Source: Zygnema circumcarinatum (taxonomy: Eukaryota > Streptophyta > Zygnematophyceae > Zygnematales > Zygnemataceae). Taken from it: a stretch of DNA of 23,616 bases. Shown here in pieces: positions 1 through 7,820 of the stretch. Both the position numbers and the translations under genes were made by a program. Location: NCBI GenBank assembly GCA_037447605.1, contig CM074815.1, forward strand, positions 1,416,759 to 1,440,374. The letters are read 5' to 3'. Numbering within the stretch: the first letter of the stretch is position 1; each line of letters opens with the position of its first letter. Under the pieces are notes generated by a model. The model was not told the DNA's origin and made no database searches. It was given only the letters and a program-made list of their open reading frames with translations.

Positions 1-238
1 CTCAGCCGATAACTCGGCTAAGGATCACCGCCACGCGGCGGGCTCTGATTGGGCAGTCCCGCTCCCGGTCCTCCATGCTGGTAGGGGGTTCGAAGGGGGG
101 AGCTTAAGGGGGCTGCGCCCGGATGGGGAGGCCATCCGAGCTCTTTGTACCAGCATTGAGCTCACGCTCTTCTCTCTCTCTCTTCCTCTCCTGACACTTA
201 GACTCTCAGAGCAGCCTGCCAGGGGGCAGGGTGTTACA
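1..238 (+). repeat. 5' LTR of element A (3'-terminal 238 bp)
   Basis: It matches the last 238 bp of the 3' LTR at 6523-6760 and ends in GGGTGTTACA. The last ~175 bp differ from the 3' copy at one obvious site (gactctc against gaatctc), whereas the first ~60 bp differ at many sites including indels. A pyrimidine-rich CTCTCTCT stretch lies at about 171-190. A CTTAAG at 103-108 occupies the position where the B/C family has a TATA box. Confidence 0.9.
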
Positions 239-239
239 T

Positions 240-252
240 TGGTATCAGAGCC
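240..252 (+). other. Primer-binding site of element A (initiator tRNA-Met)
   Basis: TGGTATCAGAGCC is complementary to the last 13 nt of plant initiator tRNA-Met. It lies 1 nt after the LTR end, whereas B and C have a 3-nt gap. This is where minus-strand DNA synthesis would be primed. Confidence 0.93.
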
Positions 253-308
253 GAGTTTAGAGCCTCGGGAATTTCTTTTGGGAGGGGGCCAGCACGCGCA
301 TCGCAGTG

Positions 309-1900
309 ATGCCGAAAGCGCGACCGAAACAGATGGCGTCGCGCCACTCACCTCCCCCTTCTCCAGATTCGGAGGAGGACGTGGACATGGGCGCGAACCA
401 GGGGCGCGACTTCGGCGACCCCATGGACACGGGCTCCCGGCCTCGCCCCACCTCCAGCCGACCCTTCTTCAAGGGACCGAGATCGGGCGACCAGCCGCCG
501 CCAGAGAGCAGCGCCAGCCGCAGCCGCGAAGGAGCGCAGCGCCCCGAGGCGCCCTCGACGGAGGTCGGAGGGGCTACTTCCTCGGCGCAGAGTGACCCGC
601 ATCACCCCCGCGAGTATAGTGCTCATCCCCGATGGGGATGAAGTCCTCCACGCAGCCGGAGGCCGCGAGCAAGCGTTTTTCCGCTATTGAGGAGGCGCTG
701 CTCGATGGCGAGCTGTACAGACGCTGCCCGCCAGAACGTGCGCCTCTGGCCAGATCTTTGAGCAGGGCCGGGCAGAACCGAGAGTGACCCTCCCTCCAGC
801 CCCACCGGTAAGCTCATGACAACCCCTCCTCCCGGTAGCATTTGCCGATGAGGAGAGGCTACAGCCTCCTAGGGGGGAAATAGAGAGTCAGCAGCTGGGC
901 CCCAGAGGCACTGTTGTCCGGCTGCCTCGCGCCGGGCGCGGTCCACGGGGCGCTTCCCAAACCACGAGGGCCGGGTTCGCCGGGCGCCATCTCTACTCCG
1001 AGTACGCCGCCTTTTGAAGGAGGGCGACCGCCAGCAAAGAATCCACCTTCGGGCGTGCCGGGCTGGCGACGGGCGACCCCATCGGGGGGTCCGCCCCGGC
1101 TTTGCAGGACCCTCCCCGAGAAATCGGGCGAAGGTCCCTCCGATCTCCTTATGGGGGGATCGGCCGCATGCCGACTGCCCAATTGATCATTGGCTGGGGC
1201 AGGTGCGTGGGTACCTTTGTGCTACCCAATGCCCTCCCGATCAATGGGTGAACTTTGCTTCACCCGCTTTGAGGGGCGTGGCATGGAGCGTCTATGCCGG
1301 CCGCAAGGCGTTAATCGGCAAAGACTTTGAGAAGTTCGAGTCGGAACTTCTCAAACACTTTGGCATCCTGGACCCCAGTGCTGTTGCACGGGACAGGTTC
1401 CAGTCGCTCATGCAGACTGGAAGCGAGGCTGAATTCCTACGGACGCGCATGCCAATAATTACCGCTCCCCACCGACCCGAAGAGTTCTTCTTCCCGTCAG
1501 CCCATGGATTGAAGCCGCGACGCTCAAACAGCTTCGCCGAATCCTCGCACTTTGGAACCCTGGGGACCTATGGATGATGAGTCGAGCGTTTGCAACAAGA
1601 ACCAAACCGACGTTGCGCTCTACGTGATGGTGCAGTAGCTCCCCGGCCCGTCATAGCGGACACGTCGCAATCGTACCACAAGAAAACTGAAGCGCCAGCG
1701 TCGACCTAAGGAAATGGGCAAGAGGAAATTTCCTTCCTCCTCACCAAAGAAGAAATAATCTCAACGGCCACGTGCTCGCGTAAAACTTGCCCACGTGAGA
1801 CGGAGGTGCTTGCGCGCGGAAAACAAGTGTTTCGCGCAGAAAGCGGGCATGTCTATGACCGCCATCTTCAAGAAGGATAGAAGGGAAAATGCAAGGAGTC
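309..1900 (+). pseudogene. gag of element A (broken)
   Basis: The first ATG after the primer site (309) opens a frame of about 110 codons ending at 641, a proline-, arginine- and serine-rich Gag N-terminus. The sequence then drops out of frame. A capsid-like segment resumes at about 1110 and runs to 1577. It contains HWLGQVRGYL, FEKFESELLKHFGILDP and SLMQTGSEAEFLR, which line up with the same segments in element B. Beyond 1440 the match continues only across frameshifts. At about 1831-1890 a remnant aligns with the CCHC zinc knuckle of B but only the first Cys survives. Gag would form the cytoplasmic virus-like particle and bind the RNA; this copy cannot make it. Confidence 0.8.
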
Positions 1901-1959
1901 GACTCCCCACCGCCAGCCTTAGGAGTTCTCGGCCGTGGGCTTGATAAGCAGGGGGGCAA

Positions 1960-3004
1960 ATGCGATACCGCCATCACTTTCAAGGTAGAATGTTATCTAA
2001 GGGCGATTCTTAAAGTGATCGTGGAGTTTCAAATGAATGTTGTTGGTGTGCCATGCATTCTCACATTATTCATTGCCACCGCTATGCTTAGATCTAACAA
2101 AGATTTCCGAATGCCGCTCTTGATGAAAGAATGCATGTCATCATCTCAATGCCAGCGCGCTGATGCCTTAGTGCAATGTGTGCATTTGATGCCCGCGCTG
2201 TCGCGTCGAAAACCATGTACCTCGCCATTTAGCACGCTTCCCACAACACGCGGCGTTGAAGGCATATCCACGACCGAGTGGAAAGTGGTAAAGCTGAAGA
2301 AGCTGGCCTTTCTGTGGGTGGACGCTCCTACCACCGGCCGGGAAGTCTCCTCATCCCCAGTGGCGCTAGTCGCCCCCACGCAATCAATGTGCTACGTCCA
2401 TTTTCCACTTGTCTCTCATCGCGCTATGACCTTCCGTGGTTCGCCGATGGACACCTCACAGCGGTTTTGCCGACACCGCGACGCCAAATTCTCATATGCG
2501 TACTTTGGCCGATCAAGGGCTCATAGCCCGTACTCTCATTCCGGATAAGGTAACTGTGGATGGACGACGGGCCGATTTCGCGCCGCTGGAAATTGAAGAT
2601 TCAGCCTTACTCCGGTGGCCAACCTGTCAATGCTATTAGCCCCAGAAATGCATTCTGATCTGGGAGCAAATGGCCGACGCTATGGGCGCTCGCTAGATTT
2701 TTGTTGTCCTAATTGCGTCCTCCGCAGTGAAGGAAGACGCATGACTCTGCAACCAGGCACTCCTTCGGGACCAGCCTCGTCGCGGTCATCTTTGTCGTTT
2801 TTGTGCTCTGCCATGCAATTGGGCAAAGCATTAAAAACGAGTAGCATCTTGTTTATGGTGCAAGTCATGACGGCAACCGAGGACGCTCATGACGGGGACC
2901 AGGAGTGGCAACCCACGGCGGGTGAAACAATGCCACTTGTCCTAAATCGTTTCAACCCCTTGCCGGTGCGTTTCGAGGATGTATTCCTTGCACGATTCGG
3001 CTAA
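1960..3004 (+). pseudogene. pol N-terminal segment and protease remnant of element A
   Basis: The frame at 1889-2548 aligns loosely with the unrecognised pol segment of element B, for example TTEWKVVK and WVDAPTTG against HTNWKLVK and WVDTSTSL, and then SHRAMTFRG against AHRAMTFQG at the start of the protease. The D-S-G-A-D active site expected just after this is not present, so the aspartic protease is dead. A second frame (2615-3004) covers the protease-RT linker, with FLCSAMQLGKALK and FMVQVMTATEDAHD matching B. Several frameshifts separate these pieces. The decay here is much heavier than in the RT that follows. Confidence 0.7.
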
Positions 3005-3164
3005 GGTCTGCCTACCGCAGGGGTGGGGCATACCACCCCCTTGAGCCGCACGTAAACCTCCTCTGAGGCCTATCTATAGGCTTAACCGGGCGAGACCGCA
3101 GGAGATGTAAAGCACCCGGCAGTGGAGAAGGCCGGATCAGCCCAAATGCCTGTGAAAGCCCTGG

Positions 3165-3780
3165 GGCTCCCCATCCTCTTCGTTGGTAAGAAGGATGGGT
3201 CTTTGAGAATGTGCATCGATTATCGAGCACTCAATAAGATCACGGTAAAGAACAGGTTCGCTTTACCGCGCATAGATGATCTTCTGGACCGTCTGCAAGG
3301 GGCGAAGGTATTCACCTCGCTCGACCTTGGGCAGGGGTATCATCAGATCCGTGTCACGGATGCTGATGTTCCTAAGACGGCATTTCGGACGCCAATTGGT
3401 CACTTCCAGTACAAGGTGCTACCTTTTGGACTGACCAACGCTCCGGCTACATTCCAAGCTGTGATGAACGAAATGTTCGTCGGCATGGATGAGTTTGTCC
3501 TTGTCTACCTGGATGATATCCTGGTATTCAGCAAGACGGACGCTGAACATCTTGTGCACGTACGCAAAGTGTTCGAGGTGTTGCGAAAACACACGTTTTA
3601 TGCCAAGCGAAAGAAGTGTAACTTCATGCAACGAGAGTGGTCGTATCTTGGGCATATCTTGAACGATCAGGGACTGAAACCTGATCCAGCCAAGGTGTCT
3701 GCTGTAAAGACATGGGCTGTACCAGCTGATCTTCATCAGTTGCGGTCTTTTCTTGGATTTGCGAATTATTTTCGTAGTTT
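3165..3780 (+). pseudogene. Reverse transcriptase domain of element A
   Basis: This is an uninterrupted stretch of about 205 codons closely matching the RT of element B. It contains LFVGKKDGSLRMCIDYRALN, the SLDLGQGYHQI motif, the LPFGLTNAPATFQ motif and the catalytic YLDD at 3506-3517 with both aspartates. It continues through GHILNDQG to RSFLGFANYF. The preceding fingers region (about 3005-3160) is scrambled, and the frame is lost at about 3775 before the thumb and RNase H. The domain would copy element RNA into DNA, but it is not translated in a complete Pol here. Confidence 0.9.
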
Positions 3781-3853
3781 ATCCGCGCTGCGAAGTTGGT
3801 AACACCTCTACCAATTTGACACGCTCCTGTCGCTGCATGCATGGACACCGTGA

Positions 3854-4595
3854 GTGCCGCATTTGGCATTTGATGGTGTGAGACATGCGCTTGTGACAGC
3901 ACCTACGTTGAGGTTGGCTGATCCGCGGTTGCCATATGAAGTGGTATGTGACGCTTCGGGGTTCGCTTTGGGTGCGGTCTTGTTCCAAGACGACCAACTT
4001 GCTTACGCGAAGATGAACCCAAATTTCAGCTTAAACTACTCACCAATGCAGCGGTGAGAGCTCGTCGGCTGTTCACGCCCCGGTGACACGGCAAGTTGCT
4101 ATTTGAGGGGCGGTGGCAGCCACGCCGGGTCACGTACTCACCGTCCATCGGACGTTCCTCTCCACGCAGCAAACTCTTTCGAGGCGGCAAACACGCTGGT
4201 CTGAGTTCCTCCAACGGTTCGACTGCAAGTGGGTATACCGGCCTGGACGGCTGAATGTAGCGGACCCACTTAGCAGGCAACCCATCCATCTAGCCTGGAT
4301 GATGCGCTCGTCGACTCGAGTGTTGGTGGTACGAGATGGTGGAGACGAAGGGCCGGCCAACCCAGCGTTTACATCTCCAGTATGTTTTGTCATAAACCCC
4401 TCCACCAGTGACGCAGTCAACCCTCCTGCTCTCTCTGATTTCAGACAGATGATTCAGGAGGGGTACACTGGTGATCCTTTGTTCCTGGACGGCCAAGGCA
4501 ATGGCTATAAGAACAAGCTCGCAGTTTCGACCGCTTTTGGTACCACTTATGCTAAAGTAGTTGTACCCAAGGCCGATCTCTGGGCAGTTTCATAA
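3854..4595 (+). pseudogene. RNase H and RNase H-integrase linker of element A
   Basis: The frame at 3854-4057 has HALVTAPTL, VVCDASGFALGAVLFQD (first catalytic Asp of RNase H) and a decayed NYSPMQR where B has NYSATEQELLAV, so the catalytic Glu is gone. A second frame (about 4140-4595) has STQQTLSRRQTRWSEFLQRF and VYRPGRLNVADPLSRQ, the conserved end of the RNase H domain. It then has the connector with DPPALSD-like NPPALSDFRQMIQEGYTGDP. The piece between them, which should hold LVTDHRPL, is scrambled. Confidence 0.82.
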
Positions 4596-4599
4596 TGAG

Positions 4600-6074
4600 C
4601 GAGATGCACGACCGCATGTGGCCATAAGTATGGGGAGCTGCCAAAACCCGCGGAAGCACCGCCTGAGAATTCCCAGGCCCGAATTACAACCGACGCGGAG
4701 GCGCATTTACTCGCATGCCCAACTTGTCAACGGGATAAGCCCCGCACAGGAAAAGTGACGGGCTTGCTTCAGCCGCTCACGCCTCCTTACAAGAAGTGGG
4801 AGAGTGTAGGCATGGACTTGATCACAGATTTACATGTGACAGCTCGGGGTTTTGACTCCATCCTCGTGTTTGTCGACCGCCTGAGCAAAATGGTGAATTT
4901 TGCAGCCACTGCTAAGACGGCGGGTGCCGACGAAATAGCAAGGCCATATGTTGACAAGGTCCGGAGTCAAGATTGACTCAATCCGAGATCATCCTATCGC
5001 GGATACCTTCCCATTCACCGCCATTTTCGAAAGAAATCCTCCGATTATCTGGACGGCAAAGTTATGAGTACGTACCTTCCACCGCATGCATGGCCAAACC
5101 CGAGCGGTGAACCTGGATTCGAAGACTATTTGAGGCATTATGTGGGACCCATCCCGGATGGATGGGATGAACTGCTCCCGGTGGCTGAGTATGCCATTAA
5201 TAATGCATTCCAAGAATCAATCGGTACCACTCCTTTCTTCTTGAACTTTGGTCAGCATCCTCTAAATCCCCTGCAGCCAAGAGATCAGCAGCCAGATGTG
5301 TGGAACATGGATGTTCACAGGCTCCCAGATCCTTGGGGCATGAGAGGAGCTGGCGGGAGTCAACCTCCCGCCGTTAGTGCTTTCACTCGGAAAATGTCCG
5401 AGGCGTTACAGAGGGCAAGGCAGACCCTGTTAGCAGCCCAGTCGCGGCAGAAAGCCTATGCTGATCGTCGTCGTGCTGCATTAACCTTCGCTGTAGGCGA
5501 TCAGGTACTGCTGAGCACGTCGAACTTGCGCCTGAAGACTTACGGCGGAACCCGTAAGTTGTGGCCTCGCTTCATGGGACCTTTTTCGGTCGTGAAGCGA
5601 ATCGGTGAGGTCGCTTACCGGTTGGCTTTACCGGCTCATATGAAGAAGTGCATCGGTCTTTCCGCGTGGGTCTTCTTGGGCATACGCGTGATGGGGAGGT
5701 CAACCACCTCCCCTCCGGTGGAAGTTGAGGGTGACCTCGAGTATGAGGTAGAGACCATCCAAACCCACAGGACTGTGAGTAGAGGTCAGACTTCCCGCCA
5801 CGAATATCTCGTGAAATGGTTGGGCTATGGGGTTGAACATAGCACGTGGGAACGTGAGAGCAATCTGACAAATTGCACGGAGCTCCTGAGATTGTACTGG
5901 GAGGCGCAGACCGCTGGTGAGCGGGCGAGGGCGGCTAGGGGGGTTCCCGAACCGTCCACGCGCTACTCGGAAAGGGACTTGACCGGGATTAACGCTGAGC
6001 CCTCCCGTACACCCCGCAGACAGAGACGAATACCTCTTAAACTGCGGGCTGCCAAGATTACTTTTCCCCAGTGA
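4600..6074 (+). pseudogene. Integrase and chromodomain of element A
   Basis: The CPTCQRDK half of the integrase zinc finger survives at about 4713. The core begins with GMDLITDL (first catalytic Asp, about 4812), but the frame stops at 4976. The stretch 4977-5090 that should carry the second Asp and the Glu is scrambled (DGQTERVN reads as HGQTRAVN out of frame). From 5064 a frame of 336 codons stays open. Residues 20-100 are the integrase C-terminal part and residues 166-190 are the GPF module. A pair of compensating indels destroys VHPVFHVSLL. Residues 226-280 form a complete chromodomain with Y227, W252 and W262 as the likely aromatic cage. In chromoviruses this domain binds methylated histone and steers insertion into heterochromatin. 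Confidence 0.88.
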
Positions 6075-6094
6075 ACGAGGGCGTTCACATACTC

Positions 6095-6108
6095 ACAGGG
6101 GGGAGTAA
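6095..6108 (+). other. Polypurine tract of element A
   Basis: ACAGGGGGGAGTAA lies directly before the TG of the 3' LTR. The GGGGGAGTAATGTAGCG junction is shared with element C (19563-19585), which supports this position as the plus-strand primer. Confidence 0.85.
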
Positions 6109-6296
6109 TGTAGCGTAACGCTACAGCGTGACCCTGGAGGCGTACTCATAGTGATACTATGACTATCCCTTCATCTCAGCGCCTAGCGGATAGGTTAGGA
6201 CGCTGCCAAGACCGCAGGAGGTCTTGGGCTCGATCCTTGTGGCGTGCAAAGGATCTCTTTTGGATCGTACTGGTCGTCCGTACAGATGTACGGACG
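6109..6296. repeat. Chain of five perfect inverted repeats in A-family U3
   Basis: Pairs seen by eye: 6109-6115 with 6119-6125 (7 bp, TGTAGCG/CGCTACA); 6146-6152 with 6156-6162 (7 bp); 6206-6213 with 6220-6227 (8 bp, CCAAGACC/GGTCTTGG); 6232-6238 with 6249-6255 (7 bp, GATCCTT/AAGGATC); 6275-6284 with 6287-6296 (10 bp, CGTCCGTACA/TGTACGGACG). All arms are also perfect in the second LTR at 23426-23616. Confidence 0.85.
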
Positions 6297-6412
6297 CACC
6301 GACATACGGATCCCGCGGCCAGAGATCGGCGGCGCGCATGCGTCGGCGGCGCCGCGGCGGCGCGACCCACGAAGATCTTGGCGGCATCTTTCTGACAAGT
6401 ACCCGTCGGTAC
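6267..6412. promoter_or_regulatory. GTAC-core cluster in A-family U3
   Basis: GTAC occurs at 6267, 6280, 6288, 6399 and 6409. The second and third lie inside a 10-bp inverted repeat. GTAC is the binding core of plant SBP-box (SPL/CRR1) factors; any functional role here is inference. Confidence 0.35.
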
Positions 6413-6758
6413 TATGCGGACGAGGCTGGTAGTCTGACTCTGTCGAACCAGCAAATCTTGCCCGCTGCACGGCGGCGCGCGGCGGCGCGCCCGTGGGGAA
6501 TCTTGGCGGGACCTGAGCTTGTCCTCAGCGATATTTCGGCTGGATCACCGCCCTTGGCGGCCGGGCTCTGATTGAGCAGTCCAGCTCCGGTCCTCCATGC
6601 TGGTAGGGGGTTCGAAGGGGGGAGCTTAAGGGGGCTGCGCCCGGATGGGGAGGCCATCCGAGCTCTTTGTACCAGCATTGAGCTCACGCTCTTCTCTCTC
6701 TCTCTTCCTCTCCTGACACTTAGAATCTCAGAGCAGCCTGCCAGGGGGCAGGGTGTTA

Positions 6759-7814
6759 CACAACCTCATACTCAAGGTCGCCTTCAATCTCCACTGGTGT
6801 AGGAGGTGGTTGGATCCTCCCGTCGTGTCGGTAAGCCTTTAGCAGACTCACATGAAAGACCGGATGCACTTTCATATGGGCTGGTAAATCCAACCTGTAA
6901 GCCACTTCTCCAATGCGCTTCACGACTTTAAAAGGCCCCACATAACGTGGCCACAGCTTACGGGTGCCGCCATAAGCTTTGAGTTTAAGATGAGCGGTAC
7001 TCAACAAAACTTCATCTCCCTCAATAAAGGTAAGTGGAGTCCGCTTGCGATCAGCATACGACTTCTGTCGGGAGTTGGCCGCTTGCAGGGTCTGCCGCGC
7101 CCGCTGCAAGGACTCAGACATCAATCGGACAAAAGAAGTAACGGCAGGAGGTTGAGTCCCACCAGCTCCTCTCGTACACCAAGGATCGGGATTTCGGTGG
7201 ACACCCATGTGCCACTCAGAAGGGGATTGATCCTTCGGCTGCAGGGGATTTAGAGGATGCTGACCAAAATTCAAAAAGAATGGAGTAGTACCGATAGATT
7301 CCTGGTACGCATTATTAATGGCATATTCAGCCACCGGGAGCAACTGATCCCACACATCCGGTGTAGGTCCCACATAATGCCGAAGATAATCTTCCAGGAT
7401 TCGGTTCACCCGCTCCGTCTGGCCGTCAGTTTGCGGGTGGAAGGCTGTACTCATAGCCTGCTTGGTACCCACGATTCGTAGCACTTCTTTCCAGAAATGT
7501 CCAGTGAATCTGGGATCTCGATCAGAAATAATCTCTGATTGAAGCCCATGCAGACTCCACACTTTGTCAACATATATCCGTGCCATCTCATCGGCCCCAG
7601 CTGTCTTAGTAGTTGGTGCAAAATGCACCATCTTGCTGAGCCTATCGACGAACACTAAGATGGAGTCAAAACCCCGTGGTGTGACAGGAAGATCAGTGAT
7701 CAAATCCATGCCAACACTCTCCCACTTCCGAAAAGGAGGTGTTAAAGGTTGCAACTGATTAGGAATTCGGCCAGTACGTGCCTTATCGTTGACAAGTGGG
7801 ACAGGCGAGTACAT
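6759..7814 (-). pseudogene. Integrase core, GPF module and start of chromodomain of element B
   Basis: This is the second pol frame of B, about 350 codons, in register with the first pol frame except for a short damaged interval around 7787-7839. The integrase core has GMDLITDL with Asp at about 7706, ISDRDPRF with Asp at about 7523, and DGQTERVN with Glu at about 7415. The second Asp and the Glu are 35 residues apart, as in canonical D,D35E integrases. KLWPRYVGPFKVVKRIGEVAY follows as the GPF module. VHPVFHVSLLK is intact and is followed by the chromodomain start IEGDLEYEV. The stop codon comes from the LTR of element A. The enzyme would join the cDNA to host DNA in the nucleus. Confidence 0.9.
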
Positions 7815-7820
7815 ACGCCT

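Larger units (their letters stand above)
1..6760 (+). mobile_element. Ty3/Gypsy chromovirus A, decayed copy, 5' LTR cut by window edge
   Basis: The order is partial 5' LTR (1-238), tRNA-Met primer site (240-252), gag relics, pol relics in the order protease remnant, RT, RNase H, integrase, chromodomain, then a polypurine tract and a full 3' LTR (6109-6760). This order, with the integrase after the RT and a C-terminal chromodomain, defines a Ty3/Gypsy chromovirus. The reading frame is broken many times, so the copy is non-autonomous. The 3' LTR ends exactly where minus-strand element B resumes inside its chromodomain, so A was inserted into B. The expected 5-bp duplication would be CAACC (6761-6765) repeated just left of the 5' LTR, outside this window. 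Confidence 0.92.
6109..6760 (+). repeat. 3' LTR of element A (652 bp)
   Basis: It starts TGTAGCG and ends GTTACA. The left boundary is set by the polypurine tract and by a second copy that begins with the same base at 23426. The right boundary is set by identity with 5' LTR position 238. Positions 6109-6296 hold five perfect inverted repeats and 6267-6412 hold five GTAC cores. 6341-6364 and 6468-6490 are GGC/GCC-rich. The last ~160 bp resemble the B/C LTR around the core promoter (GGTA..GGGTTCGA.GGGGGGAGC), except that the TATA box is replaced by CTTAAG (6625-6630). Confidence 0.93.

Noticed and set aside
240-252. tRNA-like match (initiator Met)
   Set aside because: Only the 13-nt complement of the tRNA 3' end is present, next to an LTR, so it is a primer-binding site and not a tRNA gene.
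859-1182. 107-codon minus-strand frame opposite element A gag
   Set aside because: It is antisense to a proline/arginine-rich gag linker. The composition explains the open frame.
6341-6490. GGC/GCC-rich runs in the A LTR as a possible CpG island or host promoter
   Set aside because: They are internal to a repeat LTR with no gene beside it. Simple compositional bias is enough.
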